Below, piece after piece: positions 1 to 8,939 of a DNA stretch of 47,502 bases. The position numbers were made by a program, and so were the translations under genes. The stretch is from Lysobacterales bacterium (lineage in GTDB: Bacteria > Pseudomonadota > Gammaproteobacteria > Xanthomonadales > SZUA-36): assembly GCA_021648125.1 (NCBI GenBank), contig JAKITK010000019.1, positions 1 to 47,502 on the forward strand. Direction: 5' to 3'. How positions within the stretch are numbered: position 1 is the stretch's first letter; every line of letters begins with the position of its first letter. The notes below the pieces were generated by a model, which did not search any database, was not told the origin of the DNA, and saw only the letters and a program-made list of their open reading frames with translations.

Positions 1-280
1 TTCTCTCTTTTTTATAGGTTAAAGACAACCCCATAGTACCCCCCCCCCCCCCGAAGGTGTCAACCACATTGTTAGTAACTGTTAGTACTACATAATATGT
101 CCGGTTTCACACAAGCAGCGAAAGTATAACTATCCGAGAAACAGGGTCGGGTTGACTGGCTTTTACGCGTGGGCATAATGTCCACCCTTGTATGATCACC
201 ACACAGTCACTGGACACTTGTTTCCATAGACTGTATCTACGGTTACGAGGGTGATCGGTAGCCAAAGGCATCGCCCCCGG
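1..280. other. non-coding stretch with 14-C tract
   Basis: No convincing gene is visible here. A run of 14 C residues lies at 39-52. A sigma70-like pair on the plus strand (TTGACT at 152-157, CATAAT at 174-179, 16 bp apart) would fire toward the 3' end of the pspF-like gene and could make an antisense or small RNA. No clear terminator follows, so this is only a possibility. Confidence 0.4.
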
Positions 281-1300
281 TTAGTCGTCTTTATCAGAAA
301 TATCATATTTGCGCAGATAGCCGCGGAGTTGGTGGTAGGTCATTCCCAAGTACTCGGCGGTTTGTTTTTGTTTGTATTTGTTTTGTTTTAAAGCGGCCTC
401 GATTAAATCTATTTCGGTTTGCTGGATATGGTCTTTTAAGTTAAATGGTTCCGGCGGCAGTGTAGTGGTAGCTACAACGGGGGTTTCTACTGATGATTCA
501 ACTGGTTCACCCAAGGGTCGCCAGGGTGATTCAAAAGGGTCGAAATCAATTTGGGTAATCTCGGCTTCTACATCATCGTTACGATAAACCGCCCGTTCGA
601 CCACATTTTTCAATTCACGAACATTCCCCGGCCATGAATATTGCATTAATGCTTTTCGGGCTGATTCGGCAAAGCCGGCAAAATATTCACGCCCCAATTC
701 GCTGGCCATTTTCATGGCGAAGTGTTCGGCCAGTAGCAAAATATCTTCAATGCGTACCCGCAACGGGGGCAGGGTGATAACATCGAATGCAAGGCGATCG
801 AGTAAGTCGGCGCGAAATTTTCCGGCTTTTACTTGAGCGGGTAAATCCATATTGGTGGCACCAATCAGGCGTACATCGGTACTAATGGTGGTGGATGAGC
901 CCACCCGTTCAAACTCACCATATTCAACCACCCGCAAGATTTTTTCTTGGATTCCTAGGGAAGTATTGGCCAGTTCATCGAGGAACAGGCTGCCATTATC
1001 GGCCAGCTCAAAACGCCCTTTGCGGCGTTTGGCGGCACCGGTAAAGGCCCCGGCTTCATGGCCGAATAGTTCGGTTTCCAGCAACGACTCGGTCAGTGCT
1101 GCACAGTTGAGTTTGAGGAAGGGGTTTTCCCAGCGCTTTGATAGAAAGTGCAGGCGCTCGGCAATCAGTTCTTTACCGGTTCCGCGCTCACCCACAATTA
1201 ATATAGGTTTACTTAGGGGGGCCAACTGGGATACCTGCTCAAGCACAGCGGTAAATGCCGGTGACTGGCCGATCAGATTTTGCGGTTCACGCACCACCAT
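281..1300 (-). CDS. pspF: PspF-like sigma54 activator
   Basis: This 339-residue protein is a sigma54-dependent transcription activator with no N-terminal receiver or sensor domain. The AAA+ domain starts almost at residue 1. Visible motifs are Walker A GERGTGKE (37-44), the sigma54-contacting GAFTGA loop (84-89) and Walker B GSLFLDEL (103-110). A Fis-type helix-turn-helix follows at about 300-335. This layout and length match PspF, which switches on the phage-shock (membrane stress) operon in enterobacteria and is held off by PspA. No pspA gene lies in the window; pspA is usually divergent from pspF, but here the upstream neighbour is an ABC exporter on the same strand. The PspF name rests on architecture and family resemblance, so another short sigma54 activator remains possible. 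Confidence 0.8.
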   Translation of the reverse strand: MVVREPQNLIGQSPAFTAVLEQVSQLAPLSKPILIVGERGTGKELIAERLHFLSKRWENPFLKLNCAALTESLLETELFGHEAGAFTGAAKRRKGRFELADNGSLFLDELANTSLGIQEKILRVVEYGEFERVGSSTTISTDVRLIGATNMDLPAQVKAGKFRADLLDRLAFDVITLPPLRVRIEDILLLAEHFAMKMASELGREYFAGFAESARKALMQYSWPGNVRELKNVVERAVYRNDDVEAEITQIDFDPFESPWRPLGEPVESSVETPVVATTTLPPEPFNLKDHIQQTEIDLIEAALKQNKYKQKQTAEYLGMTYHQLRGYLRKYDISDKDD

Positions 1301-1396
1301 ATTTGCTTCCTACCCTGATTAGAAACACAATTGTAAGTCATTCAGTAGCAGTAAGAAATGTGCCCATAGTCATATTCGCCAAAAAATGGTAATTTT

Positions 1397-3883
1397 TTAG
1401 GCAGAGCGCAAAACGCTTACCGGTGAATGGGTAACCACGCGCCAGGTTGCAAGCAAACCGCTAATACCGACAAATAACATACCTAATAATGGACCTGCCA
1501 GCCAAACCGCCGGGCTGAACTGGTACTCCAGCTTAAATACATTAACCGCCAGATGCCAGGCCGCCAGACTGGCGCCGGTTGATGCCAATAGTCCAGCCAG
1601 TAAGCCGATGGCGATAAATTCAACCGCAACCCCGGAAAGTACCCGTTTTCTGGATGCGCCCAGCGTACGCAGGATAGCGCTTTCAAAGCGGCGTTCATCG
1701 AGGCTGGATTGTACGGCCGCCCACAACACGGCGAAACCGGCAAATAAAGTGAATAAAAAGACGGCTTGTACTGCCAGTGAAGCTTTATCCATTACATCAC
1801 GCACCTGCGCCAGAGTAGCTTCAAGATCAATCACGGTAACACTTGGAAATTGACGCATTAAGTCGATAACTTTGCCAGCATCTTCAGGGCTGGCATAAAG
1901 TGCGGCGAGATAGCTGGCGGGGTACCCTTCCAATGCAGCGGGTGAAAACACCATAAAGAAATTCGGTTTAAAGGTATCCCATTCCACTGTGCGGAAACTG
2001 CTAACAGTGGCTGTGACCGGTTCACCGGCTATCTCAAAACCCAGCACATCACCCAGCTTAATATTCAGTTCGCTGGCGAAATTTTCCTCTAATGAAACTT
2101 CGTGTCGTTCGGTACCAGCCGGCCACCAGCTACCCCCAGTCAAGCTGTTGCCAGTTTGCATGGTATCGCTGTAACTCAGGTTGGATTCACGCCTCGCCCA
2201 GCGCTCACCCTGAGGATCTTCAAAGGTCATTTGGTTTACATCCTCACCATTAATCAAGGTCAGACGGGCGCGAATCATCGGGACAAAGATTGGAACCTGA
2301 AGCTGCCTGTCTTTCAGGAACTGCTGCATTAGTGGCACTTCATGTGCCTGAATATTGATCACAAATTGATTAGGTGTATCAGCTGGCAGGCTATCGCGCC
2401 AGGTGTCCATCAGGTCGTTACGAACCAAGGTTAATAATATCAGCACCATCAGCCCCAGCCCAAAGGCAACCACTTGAACCACGCTTTCACGACCACGGCG
2501 ATTCAAATTGGCCAGCCCGTAGCGCCAGGCAACCCCGGCAACCCCACGAAAACGACTGGTGGCTTTAACCAGTAACCAACCGGCAAGCCCCAGCATGATA
2601 AAGGTTATTGCGGCACCTAATGCAATACCGAGCACCAGAGCAATATCGACGATGATCCATTGCAATAGGGCAAGTACGGCGATAATGCCAGCGAGATAGC
2701 TAATCCCATAGCGTAATGGCGGTGGTTCTACATCTTGTCGCAATACCCGTAATACGGGGGTTTTACCCATCTGAATAAGGTCAGGTAAGGCGAAGCCGCA
2801 AAGTATGCATAATGCGGTTACAAAACCGAGAAATACTGGTGCAGCACCGGGTGCGGGCAGTTCTTGAGCAATTAGATCTTTAGCGATCCAGGCGAGGCCT
2901 TCCTGCGAGAGATAACCCAGAACTACGCCAACGGCAGCCCCGAGCATGGTTAACATCAACATTTGCAGCAGGTTTAACCGGATAATAAAGGCCTGTTGTG
3001 AGCCCAGGCACTTGAGCAGGGCGATACGATCTCGATGGCGTAGTGCATAGCGCCTGGATGCCATCGCTACCGCTACGGCCGCCAGCAGCACGCTGACCAG
3101 AGAGGCTAAATTAAGAAAACGCCCAGCACTTTCCATAGCAGAACGAATTTGCGGGTTGGTATCTTCAATGTCGCTTAACTGTTCGCCGGACTGCAGCAAC
3201 GCTTCAAGTTGAGGTTTAAAGTCGTTAATAGTGGCTCGTTGGCCGGAAAAAAGTTGCCGATAGGTCACCCGACTACCGGGCTGGACAAGAGTGGTAGCCT
3301 CTAAATCGGCAATATTAATTAGCAGAGTCGGCGCAAGGTCGAGAAACTGCAAACCTTGATCCGGGCGGAAACTTAATACCCGGGTTATTTTTAATTGCGT
3401 TTTGCCAACGCGTATTGTGCTTCCGGTATCAGCGCCCAGTCGAGCCAGTAAACGGGTGCTTGCCCAGGCTTCACCGGGGGCTGGAGTGCTGGCTGTTTCA
3501 GATTCTGCAGCGAGTAATGCCGTGGCTGTTTTGAGTTTACCGCGCAGAGGGTAACTTGGAGTCACCGCACGAATCGCTGCCAGAGCACTGCGATCAGCAT
3601 CGAAAATAACGCTTGGCATGGTGACCATAACAGCGGACTCCAGACCCACTTCAGTCGCAATGTGTAGATATTTTTCAGGTAGCGCGCGACTGGAACTTAG
3701 GCGCAGATCAGCAGCCAGCGATTCGGCGGCGCGAAGTTCTACCGCATGCCCGACACGATCGGTTAAAAAGGCCACCGCAGTCAGTGAGGTGACCGCAATA
3801 ATCAGCGAAATCGCTAATACAGTAAGCTCACCCGATTTCCAGTCGCGCAGCAACAAGCGCCATGCAAGCGCCAGTGACTTCAA
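1397..3883 (-). CDS. ybbP: YbbP-like ABC transporter permease (FtsX family)
   Basis: An 828-residue inner-membrane protein of the FtsX/MacB-type permease superfamily. It has one N-terminal helix near residues 18-40, a large periplasmic domain, a central block of helices (about 255-440 and 465-485), a second periplasmic domain, and three C-terminal helices (about 700-810). The duplicated layout and length match YbbP of the YbbAP exporter. The gene overlaps the ATPase gene by 4 bp, so the two are co-translated as one transporter. In other bacteria this pair sits next to the tesA esterase, as here, which hints at export or turnover of lipid-like or acylated compounds; the true substrate is not known from the sequence. 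Confidence 0.88.
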   Translation of the reverse strand: MKSLALAWRLLLRDWKSGELTVLAISLIIAVTSLTAVAFLTDRVGHAVELRAAESLAADLRLSSSRALPEKYLHIATEVGLESAVMVTMPSVIFDADRSALAAIRAVTPSYPLRGKLKTATALLAAESETASTPAPGEAWASTRLLARLGADTGSTIRVGKTQLKITRVLSFRPDQGLQFLDLAPTLLINIADLEATTLVQPGSRVTYRQLFSGQRATINDFKPQLEALLQSGEQLSDIEDTNPQIRSAMESAGRFLNLASLVSVLLAAVAVAMASRRYALRHRDRIALLKCLGSQQAFIIRLNLLQMLMLTMLGAAVGVVLGYLSQEGLAWIAKDLIAQELPAPGAAPVFLGFVTALCILCGFALPDLIQMGKTPVLRVLRQDVEPPPLRYGISYLAGIIAVLALLQWIIVDIALVLGIALGAAITFIMLGLAGWLLVKATSRFRGVAGVAWRYGLANLNRRGRESVVQVVAFGLGLMVLILLTLVRNDLMDTWRDSLPADTPNQFVINIQAHEVPLMQQFLKDRQLQVPIFVPMIRARLTLINGEDVNQMTFEDPQGERWARRESNLSYSDTMQTGNSLTGGSWWPAGTERHEVSLEENFASELNIKLGDVLGFEIAGEPVTATVSSFRTVEWDTFKPNFFMVFSPAALEGYPASYLAALYASPEDAGKVIDLMRQFPSVTVIDLEATLAQVRDVMDKASLAVQAVFLFTLFAGFAVLWAAVQSSLDERRFESAILRTLGASRKRVLSGVAVEFIAIGLLAGLLASTGASLAAWHLAVNVFKLEYQFSPAVWLAGPLLGMLFVGISGLLATWRVVTHSPVSVLRSA

Positions 3884-4575
3884 GCGTTCTGCTCCGTTTT
3901 AATCCGCCCGGCTTCCATTTCGAGAATGTAATCACAGCGTTGTGCTAGCCCCATATCATGGCTGACCAGAACCAGCGTAGTGCCCGATTCGCGGTTCATC
4001 TCGAAGAGAATTTCAATTACAGTTTCCCCGGTTTGCTGGTCGAGATTACCCGTAGGTTCATCGGCAAACAAAACCGTTGGCCGCACCACATAGGCACGAG
4101 CAATAGCCACCCGTTGTTTTTCTCCACCGGAAAGTTGTCGCGGGTAATGCCCTGCGCGTTCATGCAAGCCTACACTTTCCAGCGCTTGCATTGCGGCTTT
4201 GCGTGGCTGTGAGTGGTTGGCGAGTTCCAAGGGTAACATCACATTTTCCAGCGCGGTTAACGAGGGGATAAGATGAAATGACTGAAAAACAAAACCGACC
4301 TGATTGGCTCGCAATGCGGCACGGCCATCTTCGTCCAGTGCGGTGAGTTCGTTACCTCCCAGCCAGACCTTGCCGGAAGTTGGTAAATCGAGTCCGGCAA
4401 GTAAACCCAGCAAGGTGGATTTGCCCGCACCGGAAGCGCCAGTAATCGCAATTCGATCGCCAGCACTGACTTGTAGGCTCACCTGGTCTAAGATGGTCAG
4501 CGGGCCTTCGGGGCTGGTGACAATTTTGCTGAGATTTTCAGCTTTAAGTGCAAATTCGGAGTTTTGATTATTCAT
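3880..4575 (-). CDS. ybbA: YbbA-like ABC transporter ATPase
   Basis: A 231-residue ATP-binding subunit of the MacB/LolD class. Walker A reads GASGAGKST, the ABC signature LSGGEKQRVAIARA, and Walker B LFADEPTGNLD, so all ATPase elements are intact. It overlaps the downstream YbbP-like permease by 4 bp and should form the energising half of that exporter. Its ATG (complement 4573-4575) lies inside a CATG that also contains the start codon of the divergent tesA-like gene, so each gene's promoter and ribosome-binding site must lie within the other gene's coding sequence, or the transcripts are leaderless. Confidence 0.92.
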   Translation of the reverse strand: MNNQNSEFALKAENLSKIVTSPEGPLTILDQVSLQVSAGDRIAITGASGAGKSTLLGLLAGLDLPTSGKVWLGGNELTALDEDGRAALRANQVGFVFQSFHLIPSLTALENVMLPLELANHSQPRKAAMQALESVGLHERAGHYPRQLSGGEKQRVAIARAYVVRPTVLFADEPTGNLDQQTGETVIEILFEMNRESGTTLVLVSHDMGLAQRCDYILEMEAGRIKTEQNA

Positions 4576-5191
4576 GAAAGGTATTTTAGCGGTTTTAGTA
4601 ATTATTTTAGGGTTATTTTCACATTGCGTAGCTGCAGATGAACCACCGGTGATATTAATTATGGGTGATAGCTTAAGTGCAGGCTACGAAATGAATAGTG
4701 ATCAGTCGTGGGTGCATCTGCTTAAATTAAAATTACACCAAGAAGGGTATAGCTATCGCATACAGAATTCCAGTATCAGCGGCGATACCACCGGGGGTGG
4801 GCTTGCTCGCTTGCCACGCTTGCTGAAAAAATATCAGCCCGAAATTGTGATTATTGAACTCGGCGCCAATGACGGTCTACAGGGAATGAACCCGAGTGTC
4901 ACCCGAGATAATATGAGCCGCATGGTTCAAAGCAGTCAGGCTATCGGTGCGAAAGTACTACTTGCTGGAATTAAATTACCACCTAACTACGGCGCCGACT
5001 ATATCCAGCAGTTTGAATCCATTTACACCGATATCGCCCACAAGTTCGACACATTGTTGGTGCCGTTCTTTATGGAAGGCGTGGTTTTTAATCCAGAGCT
5101 GTTATTGGATGATAACATTCATCCCAATGTAAAAGGCCAGCCGGTATTGTTGGGTAATGTTTGGAAGGTGTTGGCACCAGCACTTAAATAA
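4574..5191 (+). CDS. tesA: TesA-like SGNH esterase/lysophospholipase
   Basis: A 205-residue secreted serine hydrolase of the SGNH/GDSL family. Residues 1-21 form a signal peptide ending near CVAADE. The four family blocks are visible: GDSLSAGY (nucleophile Ser, block I), the Gly in SISGDTTGGG (block II), GANDGLQG (block III) and DNIHPN with catalytic Asp and His (block V). Family members in enterobacteria act in the periplasm as thioesterase, arylesterase and lysophospholipase. It is divergent from the YbbA/YbbP exporter, a conserved pairing. I see no ribosome-binding site of its own because the upstream DNA codes for the ATPase on the other strand. Confidence 0.92.
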   Translation: MKGILAVLVIILGLFSHCVAADEPPVILIMGDSLSAGYEMNSDQSWVHLLKLKLHQEGYSYRIQNSSISGDTTGGGLARLPRLLKKYQPEIVIIELGANDGLQGMNPSVTRDNMSRMVQSSQAIGAKVLLAGIKLPPNYGADYIQQFESIYTDIAHKFDTLLVPFFMEGVVFNPELLLDDNIHPNVKGQPVLLGNVWKVLAPALK

Positions 5192-5219
5192 ACCGTCTTG
5201 ATGTATGGATGCACGACTG

Positions 5220-5253
5220 TCGCGAGAGCACAGGGGTGTACGTAGCGACCCAG
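5220..5253. repeat. 34-bp dispersed repeat, copy 1
   Basis: The segment starts TCGCGAGAGCACAGGG and ends GTAGCGACCCAG. A near-identical copy, differing at about two positions, lies at 16067-16100. Both are in spaces after a gene, suggesting an intergenic repeat family of this genome. Confidence 0.7.
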
Positions 5254-5353
5254 CAGGCATGACAATTCTGTAATGAATAGTAACGGGGTATCAATAAGGG
5301 CAATATCACTATATTCAGCACTCGTTCAATGGGTATATGTAATAATTCCCTTT

Positions 5354-6154
5354 ATGACTGTTTCGCGTATCGCCATCGCTACAATAATTCTTCTCTGTGC
5401 CACTGCGGTGCAGACTGCCAACGCGCAACCCGAAAGTACTTTGCTAGACCAGTTACGCAGTGACTATACTGCCCTTAATACCGCTCGTGAGGAATTTGAA
5501 CAGGCGGAAAAAAACGCAAATACGAGTACTGCAGAACAAGCTGACTTCGCTGAATGGATACTTCAGCTCAGCCGACAGGTCGCACAAAGTTGCCGCTTGT
5601 TGATGTATTCCAGCGAGCATGTGATACCTGCCGACATCCCTTGTGATGAATACACGGCAAGTTATCAGGCACCGGTAGCAATTGACATTAACAGCGAGAC
5701 CACAAACTCGGAAAAAACTGCCGGGATTGTCGATCGGTTTAATGCATCACTGGGTGATTTTGACGAAAAACTATTGCGCGAACAAGATCGGGTTAAAGCT
5801 CGGAAGGCACTGGCATCTTCAGCTGGTGGCAGCGGTGGTGGTATGGCTGGTTCTGGGGAGGGTTTTGCTGAAGGTTATGACGGTGCTGAAGGTGATTCTG
5901 GCGAGCCTGGACAATCCGACCAACAATCGGGTCAACAAGGTGATGAAACCGGCACCAGTGATAATAACACTAGCAGTTCCGCCGGTAGACCATCCGCTGG
6001 CAAGCCTAGCAGTGCACCCCCCGGTACCCCGGATGGGCGCAATGATGATGTTATTGCCAGGCAATTGCGTGAAGCTGCAGAACAAGAAACCGACCCGGAA
6101 CTGAAAAGAAAATTATGGGCAGAATACCGTCGTTATAAGCAGGGTGGCCCCTAA
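5354..6154 (+). CDS. secreted Gly/Ser-rich protein, first gene of vWA/TolQ operon
   Basis: Not a recognised family. From the ATG at 5354 it is 266 residues and begins with a clean signal peptide (hydrophobic stretch IAIATIILLCATAV, cleavage near ANAQP). An in-frame ATG at 5273 would add 27 residues before the signal peptide and looks less likely. The mature part has a charged, helical segment with two Cys at about residues 95 and 108. A low-complexity Gly/Ser/Gln/Asp-rich stretch (about 165-240) follows, then a basic C-terminus ending RRYKQGGP. It is probably periplasmic. It opens a run of same-strand genes with short gaps to 14478 and is likely part of that system. No strong ribosome-binding site precedes either start. 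Confidence 0.65.
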   Translation: MTVSRIAIATIILLCATAVQTANAQPESTLLDQLRSDYTALNTAREEFEQAEKNANTSTAEQADFAEWILQLSRQVAQSCRLLMYSSEHVIPADIPCDEYTASYQAPVAIDINSETTNSEKTAGIVDRFNASLGDFDEKLLREQDRVKARKALASSAGGSGGGMAGSGEGFAEGYDGAEGDSGEPGQSDQQSGQQGDETGTSDNNTSSSAGRPSAGKPSSAPPGTPDGRNDDVIARQLREAAEQETDPELKRKLWAEYRRYKQGGP

Positions 6155-6219
6155 GGTAGGTAGTAGATACAATATCGGTTGGCAAAAATTTAGTCCTTAT
6201 CAATAAAAAAAGAGATTTT

Positions 6220-7434
6220 ATGATTCCTACAGGAAAGCTAGCGCTAGTCATTGTCGTATTTTTAATATCGGCATGTGCCTCCACGGGTGGTCAAAGAAAA
6301 GCACCCGAACGGGTGGATTTACACAAAATTGTCCAAGAATTGCCCGAAGCACAGCTGCTTGATGTCTGGATTGAGCAGTTTGAGCCCGGAGTGTTGCCGA
6401 AAAAAGAAAAAAACTCCCTAGGTTTAAGCATGGAAATTCGTCAGGCGGAAGCCCGCTTTATTCCCATACATTTGCGCGGGGTAATGGAAAAAACCGGTTA
6501 CTGGGGGGCGGTACGGGTAGTGCCCAGAAATACCGAGGGTGCGGAAATTTTAGTACGCGGTTTGATTTTGAACTCAAATGGAGCCGACCTAGAATTAAAA
6601 ATTAGCGCAGAAGATGCCAGTGGCCGAGTGTGGTTCAAAAAAACTTACTCCGGTGAAGTAGATCCGGAAATTTATGACAATTTACCCGCTAAAATGGATG
6701 CATTTCAGACAGTTTATCGGCTGATAGCCAACGACTTGGTTAAGTTTCGCAATAAACTAAGCGATCAGGAACGCATCGCCATCCGCCAGTTCGCTGATGT
6801 TAGGTTTGCCGCAGATATGGCACCGGATACCTTCGCCGGGCATCTGCGTAAGAACGATGAAGGACGGTATAAACTGGAACGACTACCAGCAATAAACGAC
6901 CCGGCATTCCAACGAGTGCAAATTATCCGCGAACGCGACTATATGCTTATCGACACGCTGAATGGTCACTACGATAATTTTTATCTGGATATGAATAACC
7001 CCTATATGGAATGGCGCAAAGCCCGAAGTGCGGAAGCGGCTGCTTTGCGCGAGGTTAAAAGAAAAGCCAATATCCGTATGTTGTTAGGTGCGGCAGCAAT
7101 TCTTGGCGCAATTGCTATCGAGACGAAGGGCAGTCGTAGCACTCGAGCCTCTACCGGCACCCTGCGTGATGTGATGGTGCTGGGTGGAGCGGTAGCAGTG
7201 AAGTCCGGTATCGATATTAGATCCCAAGGCGGCATTCATACTGCGGCGATCGAAGAGCTGGGATATTCGTTCACCTCCGAAGCCCAGCCACTGGTAGTAG
7301 AAGTGGATGGCGAAATACACACACTCACAGGTTCTGCCGAGGCACAATACAAACAATGGCGTGAATTAATGCGCGAAATTTATACTTCAGAAACCGGTTT
7401 TGACACGCTACTTACCGAGCCTGTTAGTAGTTAA
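6220..7434 (+). CDS. uncharacterised lipoprotein of vWA/TolQ operon
   Basis: A 404-residue protein with a lipoprotein signal: hydrophobic residues 6-16 and lipobox LISAC with Cys19. The next residues are A-S-T, not Asp, so an outer-membrane destination is likely by the +2 rule. The body (about 30-280) is mixed alpha/beta without a family I recognise. A glycine/alanine-rich hydrophobic segment follows at about 284-302 and another near 315-330, which could contact the membrane. Its stop overlaps the start of the next gene (TAATG), showing tight coupling. Function unknown; the context suggests an outer-membrane-facing component of an envelope complex. Confidence 0.75.
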   Translation: MIPTGKLALVIVVFLISACASTGGQRKAPERVDLHKIVQELPEAQLLDVWIEQFEPGVLPKKEKNSLGLSMEIRQAEARFIPIHLRGVMEKTGYWGAVRVVPRNTEGAEILVRGLILNSNGADLELKISAEDASGRVWFKKTYSGEVDPEIYDNLPAKMDAFQTVYRLIANDLVKFRNKLSDQERIAIRQFADVRFAADMAPDTFAGHLRKNDEGRYKLERLPAINDPAFQRVQIIRERDYMLIDTLNGHYDNFYLDMNNPYMEWRKARSAEAAALREVKRKANIRMLLGAAAILGAIAIETKGSRSTRASTGTLRDVMVLGGAVAVKSGIDIRSQGGIHTAAIEELGYSFTSEAQPLVVEVDGEIHTLTGSAEAQYKQWRELMREIYTSETGFDTLLTEPVSS

Positions 7435-8939
7435 TGGAACACCCGCTGAAGCCACCGCAGGCACCACAAAACTCCGATCACTCTGGTCATCCTAATACTG
7501 ACTCTGTAGCAAAAAATTCTAACATTAAGCTGTGGATATTCACCGGTATTATAGTTGCGGCTTTGCTGGTGGTGTTACTAGTGCTGCCAAAAATGGTTGC
7601 GGAAACAGAAAATAAGCCACAGGTAAATACCAAGGAAAAAGTTCAAGAAAAACCACAGTCCCCCACCGTTGTAGAAAAAACAGCCGATCCAGCGACCGAA
7701 GTGCCCGCTGCTAGTCAAACCCGTTTAAACGCAGAGCAGGCTTTACAGAGTTTCTTGCGCCTGCAGGCACAGCCGGCGTTGGCAAATGCCGAGGTTTGGG
7801 CGCAAGAAACCTGGAGTTCGGCAATCGCAACGGCTGCTGCCGGCGATAAAGCATTCGGTGCTGAGCAGTACAACACCGCTGTTAGTAACTACCAAGCCGC
7901 AAATGAGAACTTACAAACGCTGGTGGACGATCGCGATGAAATTTTGTCGCAATACCTGACTTCAGCGTGGGAATATTTAAGCAATAATGCGCTTGAAGAT
8001 GCTCACGATAATTTCAACCAAGTACTGGCGATGGAGACCGACCATCAGCAGGCACAACTGGGATTGCAGCAAACCGCTGCACGCAAACAGGTGCTTGAAC
8101 TGATGCTGACTGGCAAGCAGGCAGAAATTACCGATATGCTGGAACAGGCAGCGGATGCCTACAGCGCTTCTCTGCAGTTAGACCCGCATTATATTACGGC
8201 AGAGGAGGGGCTGAACAGGGTAACGACAGAACTTCAACGACGGGCATTTCAGGATGCTATGGGCTGGGCATTGCTGAACCTCGATAAGGGTAAGTTCAGC
8301 GCCGCCGACAAAGCCCTGCAGCAAGCAGCCGCTATTTACCCGGATGATGAATCCTTAAAGCAGGCCCGTCAGCGGCTTCTAACAGATCGCCGGCAAGCCA
8401 GTTTAAACAGCTTGCGTAGTCAATCTGCACAACTAGTTGACAAAGAAGACTGGGCAAATGCTGCTACAAAATATCGCAAGGCATTGGTGATTGACCCTAA
8501 AGCAGCATTTGCGCGTAACGGCTTGGCAAAAGCGACGGATAAAATTAAATTACACCAGCAACTCGATCATTATCTGGCAGATCCAAGCCGTTTGTATTCA
8601 AATGATCCACTGGATAATGCGCAACAACTGCTTGCCGGAAATCCTGGCCTTCCAGCAGCGGAGCCGCGGTTGGCTGCTAAACTGGTAAATCTTAAGCGTG
8701 CGGTTAAACTGGCAGTCACCCCGATTGATTTACTGATCACATCAGATAACCTCACCGAAATCAGCATCTATAAAGTCGGCAGGCAGGGTGTGTTTATGCA
8801 AAAACAATTCAGTTTAAGGCCCGGCAAATACACCATTACCGGTGCCCGCAAGGGCTATCGGGATGTTCTTAAAGTGATGGATTTAAAACCCACCATCAGC
8901 GGTCAACGCATCAGCATACGCACAGAGGAAAAGTTTTGA
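7434..8939 (+). CDS. membrane-anchored TPR-like protein
   Basis: A 501-residue protein with a short hydrophilic N-terminus, one membrane helix at about 31-52 and a long helical domain outside the membrane. The helical part (about 100-400) has repeated motifs of TPR type, for example AEQYNTAVSNYQAA, LEDAHDNFNQVLAME and WANAATKYRKALVIDP, so it should be a protein-binding scaffold. The last 70 residues look beta-rich and PEGA-like (PGKYTITGARKGYRD). It starts in the stop codon of the lipoprotein gene, and its stop overlaps the TTG start of the PEGA/FGE-like gene. Likely role: docking platform for the neighbouring subunits (inference). Confidence 0.78.
   Translation: MEHPLKPPQAPQNSDHSGHPNTDSVAKNSNIKLWIFTGIIVAALLVVLLVLPKMVAETENKPQVNTKEKVQEKPQSPTVVEKTADPATEVPAASQTRLNAEQALQSFLRLQAQPALANAEVWAQETWSSAIATAAAGDKAFGAEQYNTAVSNYQAANENLQTLVDDRDEILSQYLTSAWEYLSNNALEDAHDNFNQVLAMETDHQQAQLGLQQTAARKQVLELMLTGKQAEITDMLEQAADAYSASLQLDPHYITAEEGLNRVTTELQRRAFQDAMGWALLNLDKGKFSAADKALQQAAAIYPDDESLKQARQRLLTDRRQASLNSLRSQSAQLVDKEDWANAATKYRKALVIDPKAAFARNGLAKATDKIKLHQQLDHYLADPSRLYSNDPLDNAQQLLAGNPGLPAAEPRLAAKLVNLKRAVKLAVTPIDLLITSDNLTEISIYKVGRQGVFMQKQFSLRPGKYTITGARKGYRDVLKVMDLKPTISGQRISIRTEEKF

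Noticed and set aside
1381..1400. AAAAAATGGTAATTTTTT as terminator of the ybbP-like gene
   Set aside because: The stem is only A-T pairs with no GC core, too weak to claim.
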